DNA of 64,000 nt from Lachnospiraceae bacterium UBA4364. GTDB taxonomy: Bacteria; Bacillota; Clostridia; Lachnospirales; Lachnospiraceae. The translations under genes and the position numbers were made by a program. Below, piece by piece: positions 35,780 through 46,186 of this stretch; position 1 is the first letter of the stretch, and every line of letters starts with the position of its first letter. The stretch is from assembly GCA_002393955.1 (NCBI GenBank), contig DGSK01000011.1, positions 1 through 64,000 on the forward strand. Direction: 5' to 3'. Below the pieces are notes generated by a model. It was not told the origin of the DNA and did not search any database. It saw only the letters and a list, made by a program, of their open reading frames with translations.

Positions 35780-36039
35780 ATTTTTGTATACAAAAACCCG
35801 ATTTACGACAAATTCGTTTTGTATATATTTTCTCTATCCGGCATTATTGCATTGTCAATTTTCACAATTTCCCACTCGATAATTCACTTTGCTATGGTAA
35901 TTTTTTCAACTTGTTGCTATAATGCCATGTGGGGGTTTGGTCAAACTCCCTGTTAAGCGCTTACACCAGCAGGCAGTTTCTGCCACTGAATGTAAGACTC
36001 TAAGTAAGATTATAAAATTCAGAAAGGCGGAAAACTTAA
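35780..36039 (+). promoter_or_regulatory. Upstream region of the AAA+-like/VirD4-like operon
   Basis: A -10 box TATAAT lies at about 35912-35917 in an A+T-rich stretch, with a poor -35. The resulting leader of about 120 bases holds a GGCAG/CTGCC hairpin, and AAGGCGG precedes the ATG at 36040. A GTATAC palindrome just after the lipoprotein stop (TTTTTGTATACAAAAA) could act as its terminator. Confidence 0.35.
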
Positions 36040-36903
36040 ATGGCAGAAAACCGGTACTACAATGAAATCATGGGCCTCAGCGGCATGGATGATTTCAAAG
36101 ATGTTGTGGAACAGTGGCACACTCTCAGTGAAAACATCCGTAAATACAATGTAAAGAGACCTCCTGTTCTTCCCAGTCTTTTATGGGCATCAGACAGCGG
36201 AATGGACCTTGCAAGACTCATGAACATGCTCACAGGATTTGTTTATGAGGAGAAGAATCTCATTGATTTTTATGGTTCGGTTCAGACACTTGATTACTAT
36301 ATGGAATATCCTTCTGAGTCATCTCAGTTCCATGAGCTGGAAAAGATAATGGAAAAGATCCGCAGCGCTGCCGGATTCCGTTCTGAATATCACGGCCTTA
36401 TGTCTATCGATGTAAGTGAATGGATAGGTCACTTCAATGAAGAGAATTTCATCGATGTACTCAAGTACCTCCAGAGTATAAATTCTGACATACTCTATGT
36501 ATTCCAGGTACCCAATTACAATCCTCAGGCTATAGAACAGCTTACCCAGATACTGGCACTGTTCTTCCATATACAGCCTATCACCTTAAAGCTTCCGGAC
36601 GCAGATGCCCTTGGCTTCTACACAAAGAACGAGCTTCTTAAATATGGTCTCGCTCTTGATCCAGAAGCTGAGCAGCTCATATACGCATCTGTTGCAAGAC
36701 TTAAAGAAGACCAGTATTTTGCAGGATACACTCTACTTGACAGAATGGCATCAGATATCGCATATTCGCTCTACAGCACCACTCCGCCCAGTAACGGAAT
36801 AGTGACAAGGAGCATGATAAGTTCTTTCGGACCGGAGGGTATGTATGTCACCGAGATGATACAGAACAATGCACGCGTATTCACATCCCAGTTCAGTTAC
36901 TAA
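36040..36903 (+). CDS. AAA+-like protein lacking Walker motifs (pseudo-ATPase)
   Basis: 287 residues. Read against CbbX/SpoVK-type AAA+ proteins, the order of elements fits: an N-terminal helix IMGLSGMDDFKDVVEQWHTL, a strand before the P-loop (LPSLLWASDSGMDLARLMNM), a Walker B position (GLMSIDVSEWIGH), a strand ILYVFQVPNYNPQ and a helical lid (FYTKNELLKYGLALDPEAEQ). The P-loop lacks GxxGxGKT and the Walker B lacks the DE pair, so it should not hydrolyse ATP. The family assignment is inference from pattern. It starts the operon with the VirD4-like ATPase, 23 bases upstream of it, so the two probably act together. Confidence 0.6.
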   Translation: MAENRYYNEIMGLSGMDDFKDVVEQWHTLSENIRKYNVKRPPVLPSLLWASDSGMDLARLMNMLTGFVYEEKNLIDFYGSVQTLDYYMEYPSESSQFHELEKIMEKIRSAAGFRSEYHGLMSIDVSEWIGHFNEENFIDVLKYLQSINSDILYVFQVPNYNPQAIEQLTQILALFFHIQPITLKLPDADALGFYTKNELLKYGLALDPEAEQLIYASVARLKEDQYFAGYTLLDRMASDIAYSLYSTTPPSNGIVTRSMISSFGPEGMYVTEMIQNNARVFTSQFSY

Positions 36904-36926
36904 AAGATAAGGAGGCCGGTTAAAAA

Positions 36927-38423
36927 ATGGCAAGTAATCAGATAAAAAACACAAGATATAAAGCAAACAACGGTCAGACCAGATGGGCAACCATTGAAGA
37001 AATGCAGCGTTCCGCTACAAGAGTGGATCTTCATGCACCTTCTTACCCCACTGCCGGTATCCCCGTAATGTCAGACGGAAATACCGCTTACCTTGACGGT
37101 ACCGATACCCATACTCTTATATTCGGTGCTACAGGTTCCAAAAAGACCCGTATCTTCTGTATGCCTACCATCAATATGATGATACGTGCAGGCGAGTCTT
37201 TCATCGTAACCGACCCCAAGGCCGAGCTTTATGTCCGCACCGGTGGATTTGCAAAAGAGCGCGGCTACAAGCTGGTGGTTCTTAATTTCCGTGATATCGG
37301 TTACGGAGACATGTGGGATCCCCTGGCACTTCCTTTTGAGTACTACACCACAGGCCGTAAGGATGAAGCTAATAACCTCATAAACGACCTTGCTGCTACT
37401 CTTTCAGCAAGACAGAAAGAAAACTCAACCGATCTGCTCTACCCTCTCATGGCTGAGACACTGCTTACTGCTAATATGTACCTTCTTTTCGAAGCAGCTG
37501 CTGCCGAAGGTGCAGTTAATATGCGAAGCCTCACAGCCCTCTGCTCACAGTCCTCGCTTGAGTCACTGAGAACACTGGCAGGTAAGATGAGCTCACAGAA
37601 CACCATCGGTATGCTTTTCAAAGGTACGCTGCTTGGTGAGAATGAAAAGACCATATCTTCCATAATGTCAGTGCTTTACGGAATGGTTTCCATCTTCAAC
37701 CTGAACAAGAGACTTACCGATATGCTCTGCCACAACACTTTCGATATGAGAATGTTCGGACATGAAAAGACTGCGGTTTACATCATCGTACCTGATGAAA
37801 AGACCACATGTCACTTCCTTGTAACCATGTTCATCAAGCAGGTATATGAGATCCTGATCGGTGAGGCACAGAGACAGCCTACACTTTCACTTCCTGTCCG
37901 AGTCAACTTCGTACTGGACGAGTTCTGTAATATCCCGAAGATACCGGATATGCCTTCCATGATATCCGCAGGACGAAGCCGTAATATGAGATTCTACCTG
38001 ATCGTACAGTCCATACACCAGCTGAAGGGACGTTACGGAGAAGATGCCGATACCATTAAGGGTAACTGTGATAACTGGATATTCCTCACCTCCCGTGAAC
38101 GCGATCTCTTAAACGAGATGAGTTTCCTCTGCGGCGAGATCGATGCCTGGGGGCCGGGCGGTGCCGAAAAGAGACGGCTGATCTCCATTTCCGAATTGCA
38201 GCGTTTCAATAAACAGAAGGGTGAGGTTCTCATACTCCACGGACGTGAATATCCTTTCATCACTTACATGGCAGATATTGACCAGTATCCTGATTTTGCA
38301 AACTGGAGGGTTGTTCCCATAGCGCCGATCGAGATACCTCATGTACCTACCTTCGACGTTATCAAGTTCACAACCAAGAATGCGTTCCTGCCGGACGGTG
38401 TTCCTTTCAACGAGCCCGACTAA
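36927..38423 (+). CDS. Soluble VirD4/TraG-like ATPase
   Basis: 498 residues of the type IV coupling-protein family. RWATIEEM near residue 21 is the family's N-terminal segment; Walker A is FGATGSKKT (Lys in place of the usual Gly before KT), then VTDPKAELY, Walker B FVLDEFCNIP and the downstream IVQSIHQLKGRYG and GNCDNWIFLTS motifs. Typical VirD4 has N-terminal membrane helices; none are present here. No relaxase, VirB4 or other conjugation gene is in the window. It is therefore an isolated soluble motor, probably partnered with the AAA+-like protein upstream. Substrate unknown, DNA or protein. Confidence 0.85.
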   Translation: MASNQIKNTRYKANNGQTRWATIEEMQRSATRVDLHAPSYPTAGIPVMSDGNTAYLDGTDTHTLIFGATGSKKTRIFCMPTINMMIRAGESFIVTDPKAELYVRTGGFAKERGYKLVVLNFRDIGYGDMWDPLALPFEYYTTGRKDEANNLINDLAATLSARQKENSTDLLYPLMAETLLTANMYLLFEAAAAEGAVNMRSLTALCSQSSLESLRTLAGKMSSQNTIGMLFKGTLLGENEKTISSIMSVLYGMVSIFNLNKRLTDMLCHNTFDMRMFGHEKTAVYIIVPDEKTTCHFLVTMFIKQVYEILIGEAQRQPTLSLPVRVNFVLDEFCNIPKIPDMPSMISAGRSRNMRFYLIVQSIHQLKGRYGEDADTIKGNCDNWIFLTSRERDLLNEMSFLCGEIDAWGPGGAEKRRLISISELQRFNKQKGEVLILHGREYPFITYMADIDQYPDFANWRVVPIAPIEIPHVPTFDVIKFTTKNAFLPDGVPFNEPD

Positions 38424-38452
38424 AAAGGATACAAAAGATAATAAAGCAAACA

Positions 38453-38484
38453 AAAACTGCGCATCACCGGATGTGCAGTTTTCT
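38453..38484 (+). terminator. Terminator after the VirD4-like gene
   Basis: AAAACTGCGCATC pairs with GATGTGCAGTTTT around ACCG, 30 bases after the stop. Confidence 0.75.
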
Positions 38485-38533
38485 ATTAAATCATGTTTTA
38501 ATCCCAATACGACATTTTCCCCGTCATTTGGCC

Positions 38534-38584
38534 GTGCCGCATTCATTTTACGTTTTATTATGAATGTGGCACGCTCATTTTTTC
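38534..38584 (+). terminator. Second stem-loop with T-run after the VirD4-like gene
   Basis: GTGCCGCATTCA and TGAATGTGGCAC form a 12-bp stem with one G-T pair around a 15-base loop, and a T-run (ATTTTTTC) follows on the plus strand. It lies between the convergent VirD4-like and giant genes. Confidence 0.6.
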
Positions 38585-38679
38585 AATTTCGGCAGCCTGC
38601 CTGGGCTTTTATTGATTTGTAATTAAACTTTGGCCCTAGAACATTCGTTATATTTTGTCTTAACCTTCTCCAGTCTTCT

Positions 38680-41600
38680 TTATGCTGCCTTCATCTTGAG
38701 GAAGATCTTGTTTATCGTAGCAGCATCCGTCTTACCTATACTGCCCTTCAATCCTAATACGAGCAATACAGTCGCTGCCATTACCCTCGTTTCCTTTACC
38801 GGATTATACTTACTTGCACAGTAGGCGATGGAGTTGGCCATCCTCATTCCGGTATCGGCTACCAGCTCATCAATATTCTCATAACCTTTGCCGGCACATA
38901 CGAACTCAAGGACTGACAGACCATTCAGCTCGCCATCCATAACTTCCTCAGAACCAACCATTGATATATAGCTGTCCTTTATATTACGTACTGTCCTCTG
39001 TCCCTTCTCTGTATCCGTGTAATAGGTTGCGAGCATTTTCCGATCCTGCATGCACCTGATACAGTATGATGCAAATTCTATTCCGGCATTTATCGCTGAA
39101 TTAATCACTCCGGTCATAATGCCTGCATCAATCTTTCCGAAGATTTCCTCAGCAACCGCCATTCCCATCTTAGTTACATCATTCACGATAGCCATATTCT
39201 GGATCGTATTGGCGGTTTCAGCCGAAAGATTCTGAAGATTTCTGTGCTCCTCCACGGTATTCTTATTTAGCTGCTTTTGTCTCTCATCCTGAACTTTCTC
39301 CGCCTTACTGAGTGTCTCCTCATCCTTCATCAGCGTAGACATGTCGTTTGCCCGGTCCTTTGCGTCACTCAGAAGCTTTTTATTCTTAATGCTGACTGCG
39401 ATATCCCTGAATCCGTCAATGAATACCTTGTACTTATTTATCTTTCCGACAACAAACGATACTTTGCTGATAAAGCTGTCACCAAAATCCTTTATTACAT
39501 TATATTTGTCCTGAAGCATATTTACGGTTTTCTCACCCAGAGCACCATTAACGATCTCCTTTGTGGAGCTTTTTATTTTCTCCTGAACCTTATTCAGTAT
39601 CTCCTGGGGCTTTTCAAGAAGAGCTTCGATCTCCTTATCAGGATTGTCAAGCGCACTTATAGTACCCTCCACTATTTCCTTGACCTTAGTCACAAAAGGC
39701 GAATGCTCTTCACCATCAGAAAGCTTGCCGGTCTTACGGTCAATATTTGAAAGAACATAAGCCGCAGCCTCTGCATACTTATTCTCCACAGTTTCTTTTA
39801 TCTCACCGATGATTTTTACATGCAGCATATTTCCGATATTTACAGCAGTATTTGATTTGATCTTTACGGTATCGATTGCTCCGTCAGCTTTTTTCTTTTG
39901 TTTCGAGTACTTATCAAAAAGCTCGTCGATATCATCACGTATATCACCATACTCGTACTTCATCTCATACGAACCGATTATCTCATCAATCCTGGATGCA
40001 CTGCCCGGTGTCGGCTTTTCCATGATCTTACCCTTTACCAGCTTTCCGATATCCGACAGTTTTACACCGGATGTCATGGAACTAATGACCAGATCATTTA
40101 TATCGTTGGTAAGTGATGCCGTACTTGTATAGAAAGTACCTGTAAGCTGATTCTTAACTATTCCCTTGATATCGTATTTTGAAAGATCCGTAGTGAGGAA
40201 AGAGGGCAGCTCACTTATGTGGCTTTCCTTTTTCTCCTCATCACTGGCAAGCATTTCATCCAGCTTATCTAATTTATCATTGAGACTCGGCAGTACTATC
40301 GTCGCCAGACTCTTCACCTCTGATTTGATTTCCTTTACCGACATACGGATACCGGGAATACTTGTACTGTTAAGGGTTTCATCCGTAAGCATCTTCTTGC
40401 CATGCTGTACTCCAAACCTCATAAAGCCATTTCCTGTATTATGCAGGTTACGTCTGAGTATACTGTAATCCATGGAAATCTTGCCATAGGTTGAAATCTT
40501 ACCCGCAGAACGGTACAGCTCGTCATTACCTTCGCGCATCTCCAGCTCATAATCAGCTCTCTGAACAAACTGCAGCGCCCTTAAGAACAGCTTCCAGTCA
40601 ACAGCAGTATCTCTCTTAAAAATGTAGCATTTTTCATTGCTGAGGATATCACCTATATTCTTTTTCGCAGTAAAATCAACCGAATCATCCACCTGGGTAG
40701 ACAGCAGCGACTTGAAAGCTTCCGTATAAGCATTCTCTCCCAGGCTCACACCTTCATTTCCACGCATGGACTTATCAATATACTCGTCAATAAGCCTGAA
40801 CCTTCCTGTCTCATTTGCAAAAGATCTCTCCTTTGAAGCCCGGAATACATTCATATAGAAATTCTTTTTTGAAACGTCCAGGAAATCCCTGCGCCCCAGC
40901 ACCTTAATGAAAAGCTTTTTCTGCTTTTCGTTAAGGCTGCTGTACCCTGCAAGAGCGATCTTCGCTTCCCTATTCTTACCACTTGCACGATCTTTTTCAG
41001 ACTCCTTCTTAAGGAATTCCTCAAGCTGATCCCTGGCAATTTCTTTTCCGTCAGCCTTTTCAAACTCCTTTTCATAAGCAGCTATAGCCTTCTTATTGCC
41101 GCTGGCAAGGACATAGTTGGAAGCATTTCGCATAGCAAATCTCGCTCTGTTGTCCTTTTCCATCTCATTCATAAAATCAACTGCCTTTGCAAGAAGAATC
41201 CAGTCAATTTTTCCGTATCGGTTAAATGACTGCGCATCAAAATCAGCTTTTGACAGTACCCTGCCCTGCAAAGTCTTTTTATCATCCATCTTAAAGCTGA
41301 AAGCAGTAACCAGCGCCTGCATGCATGCACCATTATTCACGAAATTACTGAAAGACTTCTTGTGGTTATCCTCGGAAAACAGAAGCTTAAGTTCTTCCCT
41401 CTTTTCCTCATCAATATGCTTAGTTTTGTCTGCACTGCTGGTATCCAGAGCAGCACGGTTCTGAAGAATGGCGATAAATCTGTGCATATCGATTTCATCC
41501 ATATTCGCCAGTTTCTCTACAACCTTTTTCCTTGCCTTTAATTCTTTCCGCAGATTAGAACCCTTTACAACCGATACATCAGCCACATTCAGATCATGAT

Positions 41601-44600
41601 CTTCCCTGGCAAGCTCAATAAGCTTATCCTTAACAGAATCCGGCGTAAATTCCATCTTTCTCAATTCGTAGACATCGTTTATCTGCTTCTTGCCAAGAAA
41701 TGCAGCTTCATAAATTGATGATATGCCGTCACCCATGCGCTTCTTATCTGCTTCGGTGACCTTATCCCTGTTCTTCTTTACCTTATCTGTTACAGCTTTG
41801 GTAAACTGCAGGGCTTTCTCAAAAGCAGACTTGCTTAAAGCAGTGCGCTCTCCGAAGATACCTTCTCCGTGATTAAGCAGCTTATACCCGCATACACTGT
41901 AATCTATGTGGAAATCATAATCCTTTCCCGCCATATAATTCGTAAGTTCCTTAAGCCGGTCTGCAACGTCCTTGTCTCTGAGATTCTTTTCAGCCAGTAC
42001 CGAAGCAGAACCTGCATCAAAACCGATTGCTCCTTTTTCAAGAAGCATAAGTCCAAGCGCAAAGAGTTCCTTTTCTCCGGCGCTCAGCTTGTTATATTTT
42101 TTATTACAGCTGCGTGATCCGTACCTCTTAAGAATATCCTGGAAAGAATCCTTACCCGTGCCTCTCAGGAAATTCCATTTTTTCTTTCCGTAATCTTTCG
42201 AAGATGCGACCTCATATTCTTTCTCATTAAGTGCGATATACTTGAGATTAGTTTTATCAGATGCAAATGACTTTAATTCGTTACTCCACTTTGTCTCATC
42301 AAAAACAACATCTTTACCGCTTTCAAGCTCTTTAAAAATACTTTCATGATAGTACTGTCTTAATAAATTCAGATATCTGTCCCGGCCCCAGCGATCTGTC
42401 TTGCGGTAGTAGTCATCTGTTTCCAATACCTTATCCGCACATGTCATAAAGGAATCCATGTACTTAAAATAGCTTACTGCCTTTTCAACTTTTTCCTCAA
42501 ATGACACTTTTGCCTTATCATCCTGCTCCTTAATGTTGATTCCGGTAGCCAGAAGCGCTCTTAAATCTCTGGATATATCCATGCGTTCCTGCACAAGGGA
42601 ACCATTTGTGATCTCAAGACTTTCCAGTTGTTTTAACAGTTTGTAGTTCTTTCTGAAAGTTGTATACCACTCAGTCTTTATGAAACGGCGTTCGGAAAGG
42701 AACTTCCCCTTTCTGTCAGGATCAGCGAACTTTTCCATATGCCTGTATGCATTCACTACAAGAAGCTTATGCTCATCTTCTGAAATCTTCTCCTCTTTTT
42801 CCTCAGCAGAGGAAAGAATGTCCGAAACATCCGCCAGCCACTTCGCATGCTCATTTATTGTCTTATCAAATCGCGCATTAACATTTCTCTCCACAAGAAG
42901 ATCGATAAGAAACTTATCAAGTTTATAGTATTTTGCCAGTGAGGAATTCACCCTGTCCCTTGCCCGCTTCCAGTCATCGGAACTCAGTGAATTCAGCTTG
43001 GGAGTTCTGACATTCACTAACGCCTTGCTTGTAAATATTTCATCCAGGACTTTCCGGTCGTCGTATATTCCCAAAAAGACATCCCTGCGGTTTCTTATCG
43101 TACTCTCGGATTTCTTCGCAGCAATAAGCTTTTTAGCCTTGTCCTTTTCTTCCGACTTAGCTTTGTGGCTCTCTGCATACTTTACATCCTTTTTGTATAT
43201 CTTTTCATAATCCTCAGCCATTTCAGCCAGCTTTGCTTTAAAATCAGCCTCACTAAGATTGACCATCAGCACTTTATTCGAGCTGATAAAGCGTGCAATG
43301 TTCCTGTTCCCTTCCTCCTGTCCGGCAAAAACGCTGTTCGTATCACTATCAGCAAGTTTCTTTAAGTACAGTCCGGCCTGAAAACTGTTATTTTCATACC
43401 TTCTGCATGCTTTGACGATTTCTTCCTTAAGTGACTCCTGGGACAGCAGCTTCTTAAACCTGTTCTTATCACCATACATTTCGGTAATCACTGCCTGTGC
43501 ACAGAAGTATACTGACGCAGTCTTTCCTGCATTCTTCTTATCCTTTCCCACTATCGTCTTAAGTGCAGCCCCGGTTGCAGTCTGGATATTCTTTTCAATA
43601 CTCTTACCATCGGCATTCACCTCTTTTAAGATAGTTCTCTGTTCCCTTTCAAGCTCATTCTTAAAAAATACAGCATCTCCTGTGAGCTTACCGTTATAGA
43701 TAAGGTCGTACCGCTTTTCAATATAGAGCTGCTTGATAGCTTCAGGCACATTTGCAGAATTAATTGCATCTATCGCCTTTCCTATCTTTATCTCAACTGT
43801 AGTATCCAGATATTTTGCTACATATGATTCATTAAAAGTCATCATTGTGGTATATAAGCTCTTATCCTGACAAAGTTTTTCAGCATAATTCTTATATCTT
43901 CCATTCTTATACTGACAAATGAATTTAAACTGCTTTGTAAAACGCTCAAACCTCTGCTTATCAAGCGTTCCGTCAGGCTTTGCCTCAGGCTTGAGTGCAG
44001 CAAGCATCTTTTCCCTTTCCTGTTCAATATTTCTGGAGGATTCCAGACTCTCCTTTGTGCTTGAGACCAGATCATTTAAGTCAGCTAAGCTGACCGTTCC
44101 GCTTAATGCAGTAATTTCCAGCACAACTTTATTGATAAGCTCCTGGTCATCTTTATGTGCATCCTTCATACCTTTTATAAATTCTTCATTATTTACTATA
44201 TTGCGTTTCAGCAGCCCCGCTATCAGCTTAATGTCTGATGTGGGAAGATATTCCATCTTTGAGAGTTCTGTGTCCGAACCGGTTATTCTTTTTATGAGAT
44301 TATCCTTTAAGAATTTCCTGTCCGTCTCGTCAAGAATCCTGCAGACATCCCGGTCCTCAAGGAATAGATCGCCGAGTATCCGGTTAGAAAAACCTATACG
44401 CCTTTCAGGCTTCACTTCTGTCCAGTGGGCAATGAAGTCTGCATACTTTATGTTCGGCTTTGTAAGGTCTACTTTTTCATCATTCTTCCTTATTAGCTCA
44501 TCAAACTTTGCCTTAAATTCCTCCTTGGTATATGCACCCATTTCAAATTTAAGTTTTTCGATTGCTTCCCATGTCTCTGCTTTCAGCATTCGATGTTTAA

Positions 44601-46164
44601 AGCCGTATTTCTTATTGACCTTAGACTGACCGCTAAGGTTGACAAGAAACTGCTCAGCCTTTTTCCTAAGGGCATAGCTGCTCTGCTTGTTTATTTCAGT
44701 AATTTCCTCACCTCCGGCAAGGTATCTTGCAAATACGGTCTTGTCCACAGACGGGATCTGACAGACTTTCATAAGATGATCCAAGGTTTTCTCAGCCTTT
44801 ATCTCACCCGGAGCGAGAAATGTGACATAGGACATGGATGACTTAACAGCATCAGCGATAGCCATCTCTCCGCCGTAAACGTACATAGCTCCAAGGTCAG
44901 CCTTTATCCTGTCTTTTATCCGCTTAGCGGACAGTCCCGAATATTCCTTCTCATCCACGATCTGATCAATGATCTCGTAATTGGACTCTGTCTGCTCCTT
45001 GAGAATATCAAGCCGGATTCGGAAAAAACTGTCATCTGAATTAAGGATAAGATCGTTTACCTCACTCCTTTCCCAGAAACGTTCATCATTTCTATCGATT
45101 CCCAGAGCTTCGATATATTTATCCTTCTTTATTTTGGTTGACTCAAGAAGCCTGCTGTTTTCCTTTTCAAAAGTCTTAAGGAGAGCGCCTATATGTTTTC
45201 TAAACTCGTTTACCTCATCAAACATGTGCATGCGGAAATTCTGGTCATCACTGATCTTATCATTCAGATATTTGCCAAGCTTATCCTTCAGCTCCGAAAG
45301 CCCCAGTGTAAGCTGCGGATTTTCATCGCAGATCATGCTCAGTGTCATTTTGTTTGCAATAAGCCTGTTATTTTTATCCGCAAGTATTCTTTCAAGTGTT
45401 TCCTTATCCTTATTATCAAACTCCTTACCGCTTACAAGTTTCTTAAGTACATCCTTATATTCCGTACTGTTACCATACCACTTGTTTATAAGATTTCCCT
45501 TTACAGTATCGGAAATAGATTCATTGGACAGGATTTCCCTTACCTGCATATCCTTGACCTTATCATTGATCTTTTTCCTTGTTTCAGCAGAAGCCTTCAT
45601 CAGCTGGTCATTCAGCCCCGAAACGACATCAACTATACGGCAGCTTATACGATATCTGGAGCTGCCGCTGCCCGTAAGATGCATCCACTTCTTATGGGTA
45701 AGCTGATAGTATTTTGCCGTTGATTCCGCAAGCCTGACGGCATCACGGTAATCAACCTGCATAAAGCCCTTCTGTCTGGCATTTTCATTGTACTCGCTTA
45801 AGTTAACAAGCATTTTAAAAGCATCCTCCATCTCGCGGAATGCCTTATGCTTTTTTTCATTATCATGCTCCATATGATCAAGGAGCTGCTTCATAGTATA
45901 ATTGTCTATACTGCGCTTGAGCCCGGATTCTGCCTGATCTTCCTCCAGCTTCGACTCATATTTCTCTATGGTATCGCATGCGATGTCATTAAGAGTCTTC
46001 TCCTCGTCAAATGCAAAAAGAGGAATCTTTTTCTTCTTTTTCTCAGTAGCGGCAGAATCCTCACCGTTCAGCTTTACCTCATATCTTTTATATGACTGCT
46101 GCCGTTTCTCCTTACCTGCTCCCTTGATTTCCTTTTTTTTGCTTTCCTTAAATAAAGAATCCAT
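38680..46164 (-). CDS. Giant charged helical protein with internal repeat modules
   Basis: 2494 residues in one intact frame; family not recognised. The N-terminus is very basic (KKKEIKGAGKEKRQQSYKRY). The body is rich in Lys, Glu, Asp and Leu, predicted almost entirely helical, with no signal peptide, membrane helix or nucleotide-binding motif seen. Three related modules of about 190 residues lie at roughly 1350-1940: each opens with a helix like LNEKQKKLFIKVLGRRDFLD and later has a helix like VDWKLFLRALQF. A weaker copy may lie near 1075-1250. The C-terminal 150 residues include ILNMAIVNDV-like and GMRMANSIAYCASKY helices. GGAGG is eight bases from the ATG. It converges on the VirD4-like operon; scaffold, effector or toxin are all possible. 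Confidence 0.8.
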   Translation of the reverse strand: MDSLFKESKKKEIKGAGKEKRQQSYKRYEVKLNGEDSAATEKKKKKIPLFAFDEEKTLNDIACDTIEKYESKLEEDQAESGLKRSIDNYTMKQLLDHMEHDNEKKHKAFREMEDAFKMLVNLSEYNENARQKGFMQVDYRDAVRLAESTAKYYQLTHKKWMHLTGSGSSRYRISCRIVDVVSGLNDQLMKASAETRKKINDKVKDMQVREILSNESISDTVKGNLINKWYGNSTEYKDVLKKLVSGKEFDNKDKETLERILADKNNRLIANKMTLSMICDENPQLTLGLSELKDKLGKYLNDKISDDQNFRMHMFDEVNEFRKHIGALLKTFEKENSRLLESTKIKKDKYIEALGIDRNDERFWERSEVNDLILNSDDSFFRIRLDILKEQTESNYEIIDQIVDEKEYSGLSAKRIKDRIKADLGAMYVYGGEMAIADAVKSSMSYVTFLAPGEIKAEKTLDHLMKVCQIPSVDKTVFARYLAGGEEITEINKQSSYALRKKAEQFLVNLSGQSKVNKKYGFKHRMLKAETWEAIEKLKFEMGAYTKEEFKAKFDELIRKNDEKVDLTKPNIKYADFIAHWTEVKPERRIGFSNRILGDLFLEDRDVCRILDETDRKFLKDNLIKRITGSDTELSKMEYLPTSDIKLIAGLLKRNIVNNEEFIKGMKDAHKDDQELINKVVLEITALSGTVSLADLNDLVSSTKESLESSRNIEQEREKMLAALKPEAKPDGTLDKQRFERFTKQFKFICQYKNGRYKNYAEKLCQDKSLYTTMMTFNESYVAKYLDTTVEIKIGKAIDAINSANVPEAIKQLYIEKRYDLIYNGKLTGDAVFFKNELEREQRTILKEVNADGKSIEKNIQTATGAALKTIVGKDKKNAGKTASVYFCAQAVITEMYGDKNRFKKLLSQESLKEEIVKACRRYENNSFQAGLYLKKLADSDTNSVFAGQEEGNRNIARFISSNKVLMVNLSEADFKAKLAEMAEDYEKIYKKDVKYAESHKAKSEEKDKAKKLIAAKKSESTIRNRRDVFLGIYDDRKVLDEIFTSKALVNVRTPKLNSLSSDDWKRARDRVNSSLAKYYKLDKFLIDLLVERNVNARFDKTINEHAKWLADVSDILSSAEEKEEKISEDEHKLLVVNAYRHMEKFADPDRKGKFLSERRFIKTEWYTTFRKNYKLLKQLESLEITNGSLVQERMDISRDLRALLATGINIKEQDDKAKVSFEEKVEKAVSYFKYMDSFMTCADKVLETDDYYRKTDRWGRDRYLNLLRQYYHESIFKELESGKDVVFDETKWSNELKSFASDKTNLKYIALNEKEYEVASSKDYGKKKWNFLRGTGKDSFQDILKRYGSRSCNKKYNKLSAGEKELFALGLMLLEKGAIGFDAGSASVLAEKNLRDKDVADRLKELTNYMAGKDYDFHIDYSVCGYKLLNHGEGIFGERTALSKSAFEKALQFTKAVTDKVKKNRDKVTEADKKRMGDGISSIYEAAFLGKKQINDVYELRKMEFTPDSVKDKLIELAREDHDLNVADVSVVKGSNLRKELKARKKVVEKLANMDEIDMHRFIAILQNRAALDTSSADKTKHIDEEKREELKLLFSEDNHKKSFSNFVNNGACMQALVTAFSFKMDDKKTLQGRVLSKADFDAQSFNRYGKIDWILLAKAVDFMNEMEKDNRARFAMRNASNYVLASGNKKAIAAYEKEFEKADGKEIARDQLEEFLKKESEKDRASGKNREAKIALAGYSSLNEKQKKLFIKVLGRRDFLDVSKKNFYMNVFRASKERSFANETGRFRLIDEYIDKSMRGNEGVSLGENAYTEAFKSLLSTQVDDSVDFTAKKNIGDILSNEKCYIFKRDTAVDWKLFLRALQFVQRADYELEMREGNDELYRSAGKISTYGKISMDYSILRRNLHNTGNGFMRFGVQHGKKMLTDETLNSTSIPGIRMSVKEIKSEVKSLATIVLPSLNDKLDKLDEMLASDEEKKESHISELPSFLTTDLSKYDIKGIVKNQLTGTFYTSTASLTNDINDLVISSMTSGVKLSDIGKLVKGKIMEKPTPGSASRIDEIIGSYEMKYEYGDIRDDIDELFDKYSKQKKKADGAIDTVKIKSNTAVNIGNMLHVKIIGEIKETVENKYAEAAAYVLSNIDRKTGKLSDGEEHSPFVTKVKEIVEGTISALDNPDKEIEALLEKPQEILNKVQEKIKSSTKEIVNGALGEKTVNMLQDKYNVIKDFGDSFISKVSFVVGKINKYKVFIDGFRDIAVSIKNKKLLSDAKDRANDMSTLMKDEETLSKAEKVQDERQKQLNKNTVEEHRNLQNLSAETANTIQNMAIVNDVTKMGMAVAEEIFGKIDAGIMTGVINSAINAGIEFASYCIRCMQDRKMLATYYTDTEKGQRTVRNIKDSYISMVGSEEVMDGELNGLSVLEFVCAGKGYENIDELVADTGMRMANSIAYCASKYNPVKETRVMAATVLLVLGLKGSIGKTDAATINKIFLKMKAA

Positions 46165-46186
46165 TGACCAGTCCTCCGCTACTCTG

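Noticed and set aside
36927..38423. Integrative conjugative element
   Set aside because: Only a VirD4-like ATPase is present; no relaxase, VirB4, integrase or attachment site was found on either side.
43919..45706. Open frames of 236 and 241 codons opposite the giant gene
   Set aside because: They mirror the Lys/Glu-rich codons of the minus-strand gene as Phe/Leu/Ser runs; no starts with a ribosome binding site.
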